A stretch of 64,000 bases of DNA from positions 434,001 through 498,000 of the forward strand of contig NZ_CP061038.1 of assembly GCF_014490665.1 (NCBI RefSeq), read 5' to 3'. This document shows positions 1 to 8,990 of the stretch, piece after piece. Position 1 is the stretch's first letter. Each line of letters opens with the position of its first letter. Origin of the DNA: Sphingomonas alpina. Its GTDB lineage: Bacteria > Pseudomonadota > Alphaproteobacteria > Sphingomonadales > Sphingomonadaceae. The position numbers were made by a program, and so were the translations under genes. The notes under the pieces are model-generated. The model worked only from the letters and a program-made list of their open reading frames with translations. It ran no database searches and was not told the DNA's origin.

Positions 1-2
1 AG

Positions 3-1289
3 ACCGCGCCCCATAACATGCGTACGTTCAGCTATGTGATGGACAAGCCGGTCGCGCCCTATCTGATCGCGCTGGCGGTCGGCGATTTGCGCTTCCAGGC
101 AACGGGGCCGCGCACCGGCATCTGGACCGAGCCGTCGATGCTGGAGAAATCGGCCAAGGAATTTGGCGAACTGGAGAAGTTCGTCGATGCCGCCGAAAGC
201 CTGTACGGACCGTATCGCTGGGGCCGCTACGACCTGCTCGTGCTGCCGCCGAGCTTTCCGTTCGGGGGGATGGAAAATCCGCGCCTGACCTTTGCCACGC
301 CGACCGCGATTGCCGGCGACCGCAGCCTCGTCAGCCTGATCGCGCATGAACTGGCGCATAGCTGGTCGGGCAATCTCGTCACCAATGCGACGTGGAATGA
401 TTTCTGGCTGAATGAAGGCTTCACCAGCTATTTCGAGAACCGGATCATGGAGAAAATCTATGGCCCGAAACGCGCCGCGATGGAGGCCGATCTGTCATGG
501 AGCGACATGCAGGCCGCGATCAAGGAAGCGGGCGGACCGGCGTCGAAGGATACGCAGCTGCGCCTCGACATTCCCCTCAACCGCTCGCCCGACGATGGCA
601 TGACCCAGATCGCCTATGACAAGGGCGCGACGTTCCTGCGCACGATCGAGGCCGCGGTGGGCCGCGCGAAATGGGACGCATATCTGCGCGCCTATTTCGA
701 CCGCCATGCCTTTCAACCGCAGACCACTGCCGGGTTCCTCAAGGATCTGCGCGAGAATCTGATCAAGGGCGACAAGGCGCTCGAGGCGAAGATCGGCATC
801 GACCAATGGGCCTATCAGCCGGGTATCCCGGCCAATGCGGTGCATGTGACGTCCGACGCATTCCCGGCGATCGACGCGGCGGCCAAGGCGTTCGCCGCCG
901 GCGGTCCGGTCGCGGCGGTGCCAGGCAATGTCACGACGCAGGAAACGATGCGCTTCATCACGCAATTGCCGCGCACGCTGCCGGCGGAGCGGATCAAGGC
1001 GCTCGATGATCGCTTCGCCTGGTCGGACACCGGCAATAGCGAGATTCGCTTCGTGTGGCTGCAGCTGGTGCTGCCGAATCGCTATGCGCGCGGTGAAAAA
1101 TCGGCCGAGCAGTTCCTGCTCGCACAGGGGCGGCGCAAGTTCGTCGCGCCGCTATTCACCACGCTGATGGGTGACGGCGCGCACGGCCAGGCGCTGGCAA
1201 AACGAATCTATGCTGAGGCGCGGGCGGGCTATCACCCGGTCACATCGGGCACGGTCGACAAGATTGTCGGCTGGAAAACCACGCAATAA
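3..1289 (+). CDS. M1 family metallopeptidase (leukotriene A4 hydrolase-like aminopeptidase), 5' truncated
   Basis: This is a zinc aminopeptidase that removes N-terminal residues from peptides. The reading frame is already open at the window edge, upstream of the first ATG (base 18), so the N-terminal part lies outside the window; M1 enzymes of this type are about 600 residues or more. The substrate-binding motif GGMENP is near residue 85. The zinc site HELAHSW follows near residue 110, with the third ligand in WLNEGF about 20 residues later, the usual HExxH-x18-E spacing. The C-terminal part looks like the helical LTA4-hydrolase-type domain. I see no lesion in the visible part. The family is clear; the natural substrate is not. 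Confidence 0.93.
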   Translation, partial: TAPHNMRTFSYVMDKPVAPYLIALAVGDLRFQATGPRTGIWTEPSMLEKSAKEFGELEKFVDAAESLYGPYRWGRYDLLVLPPSFPFGGMENPRLTFATPTAIAGDRSLVSLIAHELAHSWSGNLVTNATWNDFWLNEGFTSYFENRIMEKIYGPKRAAMEADLSWSDMQAAIKEAGGPASKDTQLRLDIPLNRSPDDGMTQIAYDKGATFLRTIEAAVGRAKWDAYLRAYFDRHAFQPQTTAGFLKDLRENLIKGDKALEAKIGIDQWAYQPGIPANAVHVTSDAFPAIDAAAKAFAAGGPVAAVPGNVTTQETMRFITQLPRTLPAERIKALDDRFAWSDTGNSEIRFVWLQLVLPNRYARGEKSAEQFLLAQGRRKFVAPLFTTLMGDGAHGQALAKRIYAEARAGYHPVTSGTVDKIVGWKTTQ

Positions 1290-1427
1290 CGCCGTTCATC
1301 GGGCAGTCATCGCGCGGTCAACTCGTTTCGTCGGAAAAGGTTCCATTGGTCGCGGTCGCGGGGTTTCCACCGCCGCCGCGACCTGCTTTGGACGATCCAA
1401 CGAATGGTCGCGACCTGAGGGGGTCAC

Positions 1428-1988
1428 ATGAATTTTCGGGCTTTGGCAGCGCGTTTTGCGCTGGTGGTATCGTGCGCCTTGCTGACGGCGACACCGGCTT
1501 CTGCCCAATTCTGGCAGTGCGCTCCCTATGCCCGCACCATTTCCGGCATCAACATTCATGGCAATGCCAACACCTGGTGGGGCCAGGCCGCTGGCCGTTA
1601 CGCTCGTGGCCATGCTCCCAAGGTCGGCGCCGTCCTGTCCTTCGCCTCGAACGGTCGTATGCGTCTCGGCCATGTCGCGATGGTGTCGGGCATCGTCAGC
1701 GATCGTGAAGTTCTGCTCACCCATGCCAATTGGTCGCGCCGCGGCGGGATCGAACGCAATGTCCGCGCAGTCGACGTATCGGCAGCGGGCGACTGGAGCC
1801 TGGTCAAAGTGTGGTTCGCCAGCAATGGCGGCCTTGGCACGACCGCTTATGTCGCCAATGGCTTCATCTATTCGGACGGCGCACCGCGGCAGGACGACAC
1901 GCTGGATGAGGTGGCCCCGGTGACGATGGCCGCTCATCAGAACAGCGCGAACGGCGTCCTCTCGCTGGTGGATCGCGTCGCTTTCTAA
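1428..1988 (+). CDS. secreted CHAP-domain protein
   Basis: The protein has 186 residues. An N-terminal signal peptide ends near ASAQF (about residue 27). A CHAP (NlpC/P60-like) amidase/peptidase fold follows. Expected catalytic residues are visible: Cys in WQCAPYAR, His in LGHVAMV, and a polar third residue in THANW. Such domains usually cut peptidoglycan cross-links or amide bonds, so a periplasmic or secreted cell-wall role is inferred. The ATG at 1428 follows a GAGGGGGT stretch that serves as ribosome-binding site. It appears monocistronic, followed by an intergenic palindrome. Confidence 0.85.
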   Translation: MNFRALAARFALVVSCALLTATPASAQFWQCAPYARTISGINIHGNANTWWGQAAGRYARGHAPKVGAVLSFASNGRMRLGHVAMVSGIVSDREVLLTHANWSRRGGIERNVRAVDVSAAGDWSLVKVWFASNGGLGTTAYVANGFIYSDGAPRQDDTLDEVAPVTMAAHQNSANGVLSLVDRVAF

Positions 1989-2000
1989 AGCTCGCCCCGT

Positions 2001-2090
2001 CCGTCATCCCCGCGAAAGCGGGGATCCCGCTGCCTTGCCCCGCTCTCCTGAAGAGAAAGAAGCGGGATCCCCGCTTTCGCGGGGATGACG
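2001..2090. repeat. intergenic inverted repeat, 'CCCCGCGAAAGCGGGG' family
   Basis: Two arms each read GTCATCCCCGCGAAAGCGGG or its complement. They face each other across about 30 bp, and each arm is itself a small palindrome. A close relative lies at 19234-19338 and a shorter one at 32868-32924. It sits between convergent genes and could act as a bidirectional terminator or as a REP-like element. Confidence 0.85.
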
Positions 2091-2105
2091 ATGGTTGTTT
2101 CCCCC

Positions 2106-2756
2106 TCAGCCCTGCTTTGCCTTGAGCAACCGCGCCAACGGATTCGGCTCGGCCTCCGCGATCTTGCGCAGCGTGTTCTGGTCGCGGTGCGAGAAGGGAT
2201 CGGCGCGGCCGTGCACGGTCAGCGTCGTGTCGGTAACATAGCTCCATGACCCATCGGGCTCGAAGTTGATGGCGATGCGATAGGCGTCGGTGCGAAAGGC
2301 ATATTCGAGGAAAGCGGTTGAGCAGATACCGTACTCGGTCTGCCCGCGCGTCGCGCTCAGTTCCAGCGTCGCGGCATCGGGCGCTGCCTGCCCGGATGCG
2401 ATCAGCACCTGGCCACGGGGGATGGCGACGGTCTGGATCACCAGGCCGGTCGCGGGCTCCCACAGCCAATAGCCGACCTGGTCATGGAAGGTGATATCCT
2501 CCTCGGGCGTGTTGATATGGATGTGATAGCGCAAGCCGTAGAATAGTTGCGGGCCATTGGCCTGCGGGTCGATCGGCTCCATCACGATATGCTCGCGAAA
2601 GATGCGCCGTTCCGGCCCGTCCGCCTTGGGATTGAGGTCGATGCCCTTGTCGGCCTGCCAGGTCCCGGCGAGCCGCCGCAACGGACCGAGATTGGCGAGC
2701 GTGTCGGGGTCGACATCGGTCGGTTCGGTGAAGATGTCGGCCGGAAAGATGCTCAT
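2106..2756 (-). CDS. heme-binding beta-barrel (FABP/nitrobindin-like) domain protein
   Basis: The 216-residue protein begins MSIFPADIF. That ATG (base 2756) has an AAGGG ribosome-binding site, so it is preferred over an upstream in-frame start at 2798. The motif LAGTWQADKG near the N-terminus and alternating beta strands (YHIHIN, HDQVGYWLWEP, WSYVTDTTLTV) match the small beta-barrel family often annotated as heme-binding or nitrobindin-like. No signal peptide is seen, so it is probably cytoplasmic. Neighbouring MsrB would fit redox or nitrosative stress, but this is inference. Confidence 0.7.
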   Translation of the reverse strand: MSIFPADIFTEPTDVDPDTLANLGPLRRLAGTWQADKGIDLNPKADGPERRIFREHIVMEPIDPQANGPQLFYGLRYHIHINTPEEDITFHDQVGYWLWEPATGLVIQTVAIPRGQVLIASGQAAPDAATLELSATRGQTEYGICSTAFLEYAFRTDAYRIAINFEPDGSWSYVTDTTLTVHGRADPFSHRDQNTLRKIAEAEPNPLARLLKAKQG

Positions 2757-2847
2757 CGCGTCGCCCTTCGAACTCCGGCAATGGCGCCGGCAGGGCATGT
2801 CTATCGCGGGGCCGTGCCCGACCGCAATCTATGCGAAAGGCTATACC

Positions 2848-3351
2848 CTACCCGGGAACCTTGCCCAGGGTGAACGCCATCGCCACGCCATTCATGCAAT
2901 AGCGCTTGCCGGTCGGCGGCGGGCCATCCTCGAAGACATGGCCGAGATGCCCGCCGCAGCGGCGGCAATGCACTTCGGTGCGGGTGAAACCGAGCGTGCT
3001 GTCCTTGCGCGTGCGTACCGCATTCGCCAGCGGTTGCCAGAAGCTCGGCCAGCCGGTGCCGCTGTCGAACTTGGTCTTCGATGAATAGAGCGGCAGTGCG
3101 CAGCCCGCGCAGGAGAAGATGCCGGCGCGATGTTCGTTGTTGAGCGAGCTCGACCCCGGCCGTTCGGTGCTTTCATGGCGCAGCGTCTGATAGGCGGCGG
3201 GTGAGAGCTTGGCTTTCCACTCGGCATCGGTCAGCCGGTATTCGAATGTCTCGGGCGCACCGGCGGTGGCGCCGCGGCACCCGAACAGGGCGACGGCGGC
3301 AGCGCTGCTGCCGGCGATCGTCAGAAAGGCACGTCGGTTCTGGATCATCAT
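2848..3351 (-). CDS. msrB: peptide-methionine (R)-S-oxide reductase MsrB, exported
   Basis: MsrB reduces the R epimer of methionine sulfoxide in oxidised proteins. The four structural zinc cysteines are present as CAGC and CRRCGG. GWPSFWQP and GHVFEDGP are family signatures, and the catalytic cysteine lies in RYCMNG near the C-terminus. An N-terminal NRRAFL segment followed by a hydrophobic stretch ending ALFGC looks like a twin-arginine signal with a possible lipobox, so the enzyme probably works in the periplasm, perhaps membrane-anchored. The start at 3351 (MMIQNRR) follows a GAGAAG ribosome-binding site; upstream in-frame starts are possible. Confidence 0.93.
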   Translation of the reverse strand: MMIQNRRAFLTIAGSSAAAVALFGCRGATAGAPETFEYRLTDAEWKAKLSPAAYQTLRHESTERPGSSSLNNEHRAGIFSCAGCALPLYSSKTKFDSGTGWPSFWQPLANAVRTRKDSTLGFTRTEVHCRRCGGHLGHVFEDGPPPTGKRYCMNGVAMAFTLGKVPG

Positions 3352-3448
3352 GCTTCTCATTCGTCGGTAACGCGACAATAGTTACGCGCGTTCCGGCATT
3401 CGAGATGCATCTGGTCGCCCCCTCCCGGAGGAGGGGGCTTTGCCAGGG

Positions 3449-4714
3449 TCAATATTTCGAAATCTCGACCGGCAGCTTGCGATAGCCATGGACGAAGCAT
3501 GCGGCGACGCGCTCGGGCTCGCCGACGACGTTCACGCGCATGCGGCGCTTGGCCATTTCCTCCAGCAGGGTCGCGATCTGCAACTCGGCCAGCCGCGCGC
3601 CGACGCAGCGATGGATGCCATGGCCAAAGGCGAGGTGACGACGTGCGTTGGGCCGGTCGACGATGATCTTGTCGGCATTTTCGAACACGCTCTCGTCGCG
3701 ATTGGCCGAGAGATACCAGAGCGCGAGCTTGTCGCCCTGCTTGATCTCCTGCCCTTCCAGCACCGTGTCCTGCGTCGCGGTGCGGCGCATATGGGCGAGC
3801 GGCGTCTGCCAGCGGATGATTTCCTGAACTGTGTTGTGGATCAGTGACGGGTCTGCTTCGAGCCGGGTGCGCTCATCGGGAAACAGGTCGAGGCCATAGG
3901 CCGCGGCGGTCATCGAGTTGCGCGTCGTGTCGTTGCCGCCGACGATCAGCAGGATCAGATTACCGAGGAATTCCATCTGGTCCATTTCGCGCATCGCATC
4001 GGAATGGATCATCATCGAGATCAGGTCCGGGGTCGGCTCCTTGCCGACCTTCTGGTCCCACAGTTTCTGGAAATAGCCGCCGCATTCATACATGTATTGC
4101 AGCCGCTGGAGCCGCAATTCCTCGGTTTTGACCAGTTCGATATCGCCGGCCCAGTCGGACCAGAAGGTCAGCTTACGCCGATCCTCCCACGGAAAGTCGA
4201 ACAGGATCGCCAGCATCTGCGTGGTCAGTTCGATCGACACGGTGTCGACCCAGTCGAATTCCTCGCCCCAGGGGAGCGTGTCGAGAATCTCGGCCGTACG
4301 CATGCGGATATTATCCGACATGCGGACCATTTCGCTCGGCGTGAAGGCGGGGGCGACGGTGCGGCGCTGGCCGGTATGCTTGGGCCGGTCCATCGCGATG
4401 AACATCGGCATGCGCACATCGCTGCGTTCCTCGATGAAATCGGCGATGGTGATGCCGCCGGCTTCGGAGGAATAGATATCGGGAAGCGATTCAACCTCGA
4501 CGATCGGCTTGTAGGTAGAGACCGACCAGAAGGTACCGAAACCGCTTTGCTCGACCTTGTACACCGGCGCTTCGGCGCGAAGCTGGCGAAATGGCTCGTG
4601 CCAGGTGTCGTCGCGATAGAGTTCGGGGCGGCTCACATCGAGCGGGTCGACCACTCGCGGTGGTTTGGGCGCGGTCTGATCCTGCGCTCCGACGTCTTGC
4701 GCTAATGTCGCCAT
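3449..4714 (-). CDS. cytochrome P450, CYP153-like (alkane/terminal hydroxylase type)
   Basis: The 421-residue soluble P450 uses electrons from a ferredoxin to hydroxylate a hydrophobic substrate. The oxygen-binding I-helix reads GGNDTTRN, the K-helix ExxR is in EIIRWQTPLAHMRR, and the heme-binding loop is FGHGIHRCVGARLAELQ with the axial Cys. Long stretches (EEFDW, SIELTTQMLA, LFDFPWEDR, GNRD-like NRDESVFEN) resemble CYP153 medium-chain alkane hydroxylases. A strong AGAGGAG ribosome-binding site precedes the ATG. No ferredoxin or ferredoxin reductase gene is adjacent, so redox partners must be encoded elsewhere. The exact substrate cannot be read from sequence. Confidence 0.92.
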   Translation of the reverse strand: MATLAQDVGAQDQTAPKPPRVVDPLDVSRPELYRDDTWHEPFRQLRAEAPVYKVEQSGFGTFWSVSTYKPIVEVESLPDIYSSEAGGITIADFIEERSDVRMPMFIAMDRPKHTGQRRTVAPAFTPSEMVRMSDNIRMRTAEILDTLPWGEEFDWVDTVSIELTTQMLAILFDFPWEDRRKLTFWSDWAGDIELVKTEELRLQRLQYMYECGGYFQKLWDQKVGKEPTPDLISMMIHSDAMREMDQMEFLGNLILLIVGGNDTTRNSMTAAAYGLDLFPDERTRLEADPSLIHNTVQEIIRWQTPLAHMRRTATQDTVLEGQEIKQGDKLALWYLSANRDESVFENADKIIVDRPNARRHLAFGHGIHRCVGARLAELQIATLLEEMAKRRMRVNVVGEPERVAACFVHGYRKLPVEISKY

Positions 4715-4815
4715 TTTCGACTCTCCTCTAATCGAAAGAAAGCTCTAACTGACACTCCGGTCAATAGCGTTTTGCAACCTTTTGCGATGGGGCGAGGGGC
4801 GGACGCGATTTTTCG

Positions 4816-6069
4816 TCAGCCGCCGCGCCGGAACATCGCTTTCAAATTCATCTTGCCGCTGCCCGACTGCAGCACGCCGCGGCGGAAAGCGCGTGCGCCG
4901 ATCGTAATGACGATCGCGACCCATAGCGCTTGCCAAAGGAGCGCTGCGATATGCGGCCAGATTTCCGGCTGATTTGCCGCGCGCGCCGCCATGGCGAAGG
5001 GCGAGGAGAGCGGAAAAATCTCAGCAAAGGTCGCGAGCGGTGTGCCCGGCTGTGACGCGGCGGTGGCAGCGAGGCCGAACATCGCGACCTGCACGATGGT
5101 GATCGGCAGCGACAGCATCTGGATCTCGCGCATCGTCGAGGCCTGGGCGCCGACGCTGAGAAACACCGCGCCGAGCAGCATATACGCCATGGTGAAATAG
5201 CCGAAGAACAGGGCGATATAGACGGGCATGCCGACCGCCGGGCCAATTTCCTTCAGCGCTTGGGCAAACCCAGGGGGCGTGATCGCACCGATCTGGCTGA
5301 CCAACGTCCCCCAGAAACCGACGAACAGGATGGCCACGCCGAACATGCCGATCAGCTTGCCCAGAAAAACGGATTCCAGCGGTACCGCGGCGGCGAGAAC
5401 CTCGATCACCTTGTTGCTGCGCTCCTCCGCCATCGTGCCGACCGCCTGGCCGGCGAGCAGCAACGTGAGGAAGAAGATGCCGAACACGGTGAAGAAAGCT
5501 GCCTGATTCTGTCCGCCGATCGAGGTGCGCTCGCGCGCGATGAGGGTTCTGATCGGCGTGCTGAGCGGTGCGGTGCCGCCGGAACGATCGGCACGTAGCG
5601 TCGCCTCGGCCAGTTCGGCGAGATAATCGGCAGTGCGGGACCCTTGCGCGCCGTATAGGATGACCGGCTTGTCGAGGGGACCGTAGAGCGCCGACTGGAC
5701 GTCATAATCCCTGGCACCGAAGAATGCCTGGGCCTGGGCCCGGGTGTCGGCTTGCGGTGTTTCGATCAGCAGCAGTTCGGGCGGCTTTTCGGTGGCGCGG
5801 AACACGCGACGCAGCCGTGCGTCCATGTCCTTCATCACGACACCCTGTCCCGGCGCGACGATCGCGACGATGCGATTCTTGTTCTCGCCGCTTTGCGTGA
5901 CGGTCATCGCGCCCATGCCGCCGATCGCACCGAACGACCCCATGATCAGCGGCGCGAAGAGGAAGATCAGGAAAGTCGGGGTGAACACCGTCGCGATGAA
6001 GTCGCGCCGGGCGATGGTCATGGTCTGGCGGATCAGGCGTCGGGTATTGCCGACTTGCGGGTTGCTCAT
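4816..6069 (-). CDS. ABC-2 type transporter permease (NatB-like)
   Basis: The 417-residue membrane subunit of an exporter starts at MSNPQVGNTRR. That ATG overlaps the stop of the upstream ATPase gene (ATGA), indicating translational coupling. A first transmembrane segment near residues 25-50 is followed by a large extracytoplasmic domain of about 150 residues. At least five further membrane segments follow, beginning with FFTVFGIFFLTLLLAGQAVG. This layout is typical of NatB/YhaP-type ABC-2 permeases. It pairs with the ATPase at 6066-6983. The substrate is unknown; Na+ or a toxic compound are guesses based on the family. Confidence 0.88.
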   Translation of the reverse strand: MSNPQVGNTRRLIRQTMTIARRDFIATVFTPTFLIFLFAPLIMGSFGAIGGMGAMTVTQSGENKNRIVAIVAPGQGVVMKDMDARLRRVFRATEKPPELLLIETPQADTRAQAQAFFGARDYDVQSALYGPLDKPVILYGAQGSRTADYLAELAEATLRADRSGGTAPLSTPIRTLIARERTSIGGQNQAAFFTVFGIFFLTLLLAGQAVGTMAEERSNKVIEVLAAAVPLESVFLGKLIGMFGVAILFVGFWGTLVSQIGAITPPGFAQALKEIGPAVGMPVYIALFFGYFTMAYMLLGAVFLSVGAQASTMREIQMLSLPITIVQVAMFGLAATAASQPGTPLATFAEIFPLSSPFAMAARAANQPEIWPHIAALLWQALWVAIVITIGARAFRRGVLQSGSGKMNLKAMFRRGG

Positions 6070-6983
6070 GCCGCCTGCTCCAGCGCGTCGGCGCCGACGA
6101 TCCGCACGAATGCATCGTGCAGGCCGGGACGTTCGATCGACAGGCCGGAAATGCCGAATCCGGCGTCGATCAGTCTTACCAGCAAGGTTTCGATTCCCTC
6201 CTTGGGCACGGTGAAGCGCCATCCGTCGCTGTCGCGCGCGGCATCGGCGGGGAGCAAGGCGGCAATGCCGTCTCCGTCATGATGCGGGATATAGTGCGCG
6301 CGCATCGGCAGCGTGCCGCGTGCTTCGTTGACCGTACCTTCGAAGCGGCGCTTGCCTCCGGCGATGATCGCCAGCCGGTCGCACAGCCGCTCGGCATGGG
6401 CCATGACGTGAGTCGAGAAAAGGATCGTCGCGCCGCGATCGCGCTCGGCGAGGATCAAGGCCTCGAGCCGTTCCTGATTGACCGGGTCGAGCCCCGAAAA
6501 GGGTTCGTCGAGCACCAGCAACTCGGGTTGATGCACGACCGAGCCGAGCAACTGGACGAGTTGCGCCATGCCCTTGGACAATTTGCGGATCTTGGTGTCG
6601 ACGGCATGGCCGAGGCCCGCTGCCTCGAGCAGGGTTACGGCGCGCTTGCGTCCGGTCTTGAGATCGAGGCCGCGCAGCGCGCCGAGAAAGGCGATCGCGT
6701 CCTTTGCCTTCATCGCCGGGTAAAGACCGCGTTCCTCGGGCAGATAACCGATCTGGTCGCTCGCCTCGCGTGGGCGGTCATGCCCGAGCAGGGTGCGGTG
6801 GCCGCCATCAGGCTCGATGATGCCGAGCAGCATGCGCAAGGTCGTGGTCTTGCCCGCGCCATTGGGGCCAAGCACACCGTAGATGACGCCGCGCGGCACG
6901 GCGATGTCGATTCCATCGACCACACGGCGGCCACCGAAATTCTTGATCAGTCCCGTGGCGCTGATCGCGAGGCCCTGGTTCAA
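6066..6983 (-). CDS. ABC transporter ATP-binding protein (NatA-like)
   Basis: This ATPase of about 305 residues energises the permease encoded just downstream. It shows Walker A (GPNGAGKTTTL), signature (LSKGMAQ), Walker B (LLVLDEPFSGLDP) and the switch His in FSTHVM. The C-terminal region fits the DUF4162-type tail of NatA/YhaQ proteins. I place the start at TTG 6983 (MNQGLAISATG), which has an AAGGGAA ribosome-binding site at good spacing. The longer frame upstream would run into the divergent queG gene and lacks domain content. Confidence 0.88.
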   Translation of the reverse strand: MNQGLAISATGLIKNFGGRRVVDGIDIAVPRGVIYGVLGPNGAGKTTTLRMLLGIIEPDGGHRTLLGHDRPREASDQIGYLPEERGLYPAMKAKDAIAFLGALRGLDLKTGRKRAVTLLEAAGLGHAVDTKIRKLSKGMAQLVQLLGSVVHQPELLVLDEPFSGLDPVNQERLEALILAERDRGATILFSTHVMAHAERLCDRLAIIAGGKRRFEGTVNEARGTLPMRAHYIPHHDGDGIAALLPADAARDSDGWRFTVPKEGIETLLVRLIDAGFGISGLSIERPGLHDAFVRIVGADALEQAA

Positions 6984-7019
6984 CGAAAATTCCCTTGTTC
7001 TGCCGGCTCGTGGTAGCGG

Positions 7020-8174
7020 GTGCGGGTGCGCGAAGACAAGCAGTTCAAGGGCCACCCTGAGGCGGGCAGGCAGTTTACCGATCGCCTGAAGGCGAAGGCG
7101 GGCGAATTCGGTTTCGCCGCGTGCGGCGTGGCGCGCGCCGATGCCGCGCCGCGCACTGCCGAGCGGCTGCGGCAATGGCTCGCGGAGGGCGCGCATGGCG
7201 ATATGATCTGGATGGAGGCGCGTGCGCACCACCGCGAAAGCCCCGCGGCTTTATGGCCCGAGGTGCGCAGCGTGATCGCACTGGGGATGAGCTATGCGCC
7301 GGCGACCGATCCGCTGCGGCTCGCCGCGGAAGGCGAAGTCGGGCGAATCTCGATCTATGCGCAGGGTGGTGACTATCACGATGTGGTGAAGCGCAATCTG
7401 AAGGCGCTGGCGCGCTGGCTGGTCGGTGAATTGAAGGACGCCGACGTCAAGGTGTTCGTCGATACCGCGCCAGTGATGGAAAAGCCGCTCGCCGAAGCGG
7501 CGGGGCTTGGCTGGCAGGGCAAGCACACCAATCTGGTCAGCCGCGAGCATGGCAGCTGGCTGTTTCTCGGCGCGATCTACACCACTGCCGATCTGGCGAC
7601 CGATCCGGGCGGCAGCGACACTTGCGGGTCGTGCGATGCATGCCAGCGGGCGTGCCCCACCAACGCCTTTCCCGCTCCCTATCGGCTCGATGCACGGCGC
7701 TGCATTTCCTATCTGACGATCGAGCATGCCGGACCGATCCCGACCGAATTTCGCGCGGCGATGGGCAATCGCATCTATGGCTGCGATGATTGCCTGGCAG
7801 TGTGTCCATGGAACAAGTTCGCCGAGGCCGCGCATGCGAACATGGCATTCGCGCCGCGCGCTGAACTGGTCGCGCCGGAGCTTGCCGACCTGATGGCACT
7901 GGACGATGCTGGATTCCGCCAGGTGTTCGCGGGCTCACCGATCAAGCGCATCGGGCGCGACCGGATGGTGCGCAATGCGTTGATCGCGGCGGGGAACAGC
8001 GGATCGGTGGGATTGGTCAGCGAGGTGGCCGGGTTGCTGGACGATCCGGCCCCGGTCGTGCGCGGCGCGGCGGTATGGGCGTTGTCGCGGTTGGATCCGG
8101 TGCGCTGGATGGCAGAGCGGGATGGGCGGTTTGCTACTGAGGTCGATGAGGCAGTGTTAGCGGAATGGATCTGA
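7020..8174 (+). CDS. queG: epoxyqueuosine reductase QueG
   Basis: QueG reduces epoxyqueuosine to queuosine in tRNA anticodons, using a cobalamin cofactor and two [4Fe-4S] clusters. The 384-residue protein has [20 protein letters not shown], typical of the family, then cluster motifs [13 protein letters not shown] and [11 protein letters not shown]. The C-terminal 80 residues resemble the HEAT-like repeats seen in QueG. The start is taken as GTG 7020; a second GTG two codons on is possible and neither has a strong ribosome-binding site. The gene is divergent from the ABC transporter, with only about 36 bp between the starts. Confidence 0.95.
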   Translation: MRVREDKQFKGHPEAGRQFTDRLKAKAGEFGFAACGVARADAAPRTAERLRQWLAEGAHGDMIWMEARAHHRESPAALWPEVRSVIALGMSYAPATDPLRLAAEGEVGRISIYAQGGDYHDVVKRNLKALARWLVGELKDADVKVFVDTAPVMEKPLAEAAGLGWQGKHTNLVSREHGSWLFLGAIYTTADLATDPGGSDTCGSCDACQRACPTNAFPAPYRLDARRCISYLTIEHAGPIPTEFRAAMGNRIYGCDDCLAVCPWNKFAEAAHANMAFAPRAELVAPELADLMALDDAGFRQVFAGSPIKRIGRDRMVRNALIAAGNSGSVGLVSEVAGLLDDPAPVVRGAAVWALSRLDPVRWMAERDGRFATEVDEAVLAEWI

Positions 8175-8190
8175 GTTGCAGCCAATCGGG

Positions 8191-8457
8191 CTATTTGTGC
8201 TTGAACACCCAACTGCGATCCCCAGCAGGTTCTCCGTTGATAAGAAATTGCATATCGTCAATTTCGCCATTCGGCCATACGACAAGCTCCCGATCGTTGA
8301 CGAAATCGACCTGAGCCGCGTCTTCCTTGTCGGGAGCATCCCAGATCAGGGTCAACTTGTCGCCTGGCTCCAACTCGAAGCACTCCGGCCAGATCTCGAC
8401 CGAGATGTAAATCGGTCCGTCCTTTTTATTGACGAAGCTCTGTTGCGTTTGTGCCAT
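8191..8457 (-). CDS. small conserved-looking protein of unknown function
   Basis: The 88-residue acidic protein begins MAQTQQSF and contains EIWPECFELEPGDKLTLIW, which reads like a real beta-rich domain. No signal peptide or membrane segment is seen. An overlapping plus-strand frame is its shadow. A weak TAGG ribosome-binding site precedes the ATG at 8457. It is convergent with queG. I do not recognise the family. Confidence 0.6.
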   Translation of the reverse strand: MAQTQQSFVNKKDGPIYISVEIWPECFELEPGDKLTLIWDAPDKEDAAQVDFVNDRELVVWPNGEIDDMQFLINGEPAGDRSWVFKHK

Positions 8458-8606
8458 CAGCAAAACCTAGCTGATGGTCACATCCCTGCCAATGTGCGCA
8501 GTCCGAGGTTGTCCAATAAGGGGTAATCGTCGCCAGATTACCATTGAACCAATGAGGAGCGTGACAGCTGGCGATCTATCCCATCGCCGGTTTTGTTCGC
8601 CGCGCC

Positions 8607-8990
8607 TTACTTCCCCTGCGCCTTCATCGACAGCGCCGCCACGCAGCTGGCGCGGTCGACCGGGCTGCCGTCGGTCTGGCGTGCATCGACATGGGTGACG
8701 ACCGGTTCGGCCTTGCCCTTGGGGTAGAGATAGGCGTCGAGCACACAGGTGCCGCTGGCGAACTGCAGCTTGCGCGCATCGCCTTCGAGCAGGTCGGCAC
8801 CGGGCCGGCCGAACAAGGCGACCAGGCCGCGCGCATTCTGACCCATCACCCGTTCCAGTCCGACGACATTGTTGCTGGTGGTCGGAATCGGCACGATCGG
8901 CGGCCGGGCTCTCGCTGGAGCTGGCGTGCCGGTGGTCGCGCAACCGGCCAATGAAAGGCCGAGCCCGGCCGCAATCAGCAATTGCTTCAC
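8607..8990 (-). CDS. small lipoprotein of unknown function
   Basis: The GTG start at 8990 gives a lipoprotein signal VKQLLIAAGLGLSLAGC with an LAGC lipobox. The mature part has about 108 residues with a Pro/Ala-rich linker followed by a compact domain with two Cys (GTCVLDAYLYP, RASCVAALS) that could form a disulfide. The GTG overlaps the stop of the EI24 gene (GTGA), so the two are translationally coupled; GGAGG lies about 9 bases upstream. Function unknown; it is probably an inner- or outer-membrane-anchored periplasmic protein. Confidence 0.8.
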   Translation of the reverse strand: MKQLLIAAGLGLSLAGCATTGTPAPARARPPIVPIPTTSNNVVGLERVMGQNARGLVALFGRPGADLLEGDARKLQFASGTCVLDAYLYPKGKAEPVVTHVDARQTDGSPVDRASCVAALSMKAQGK

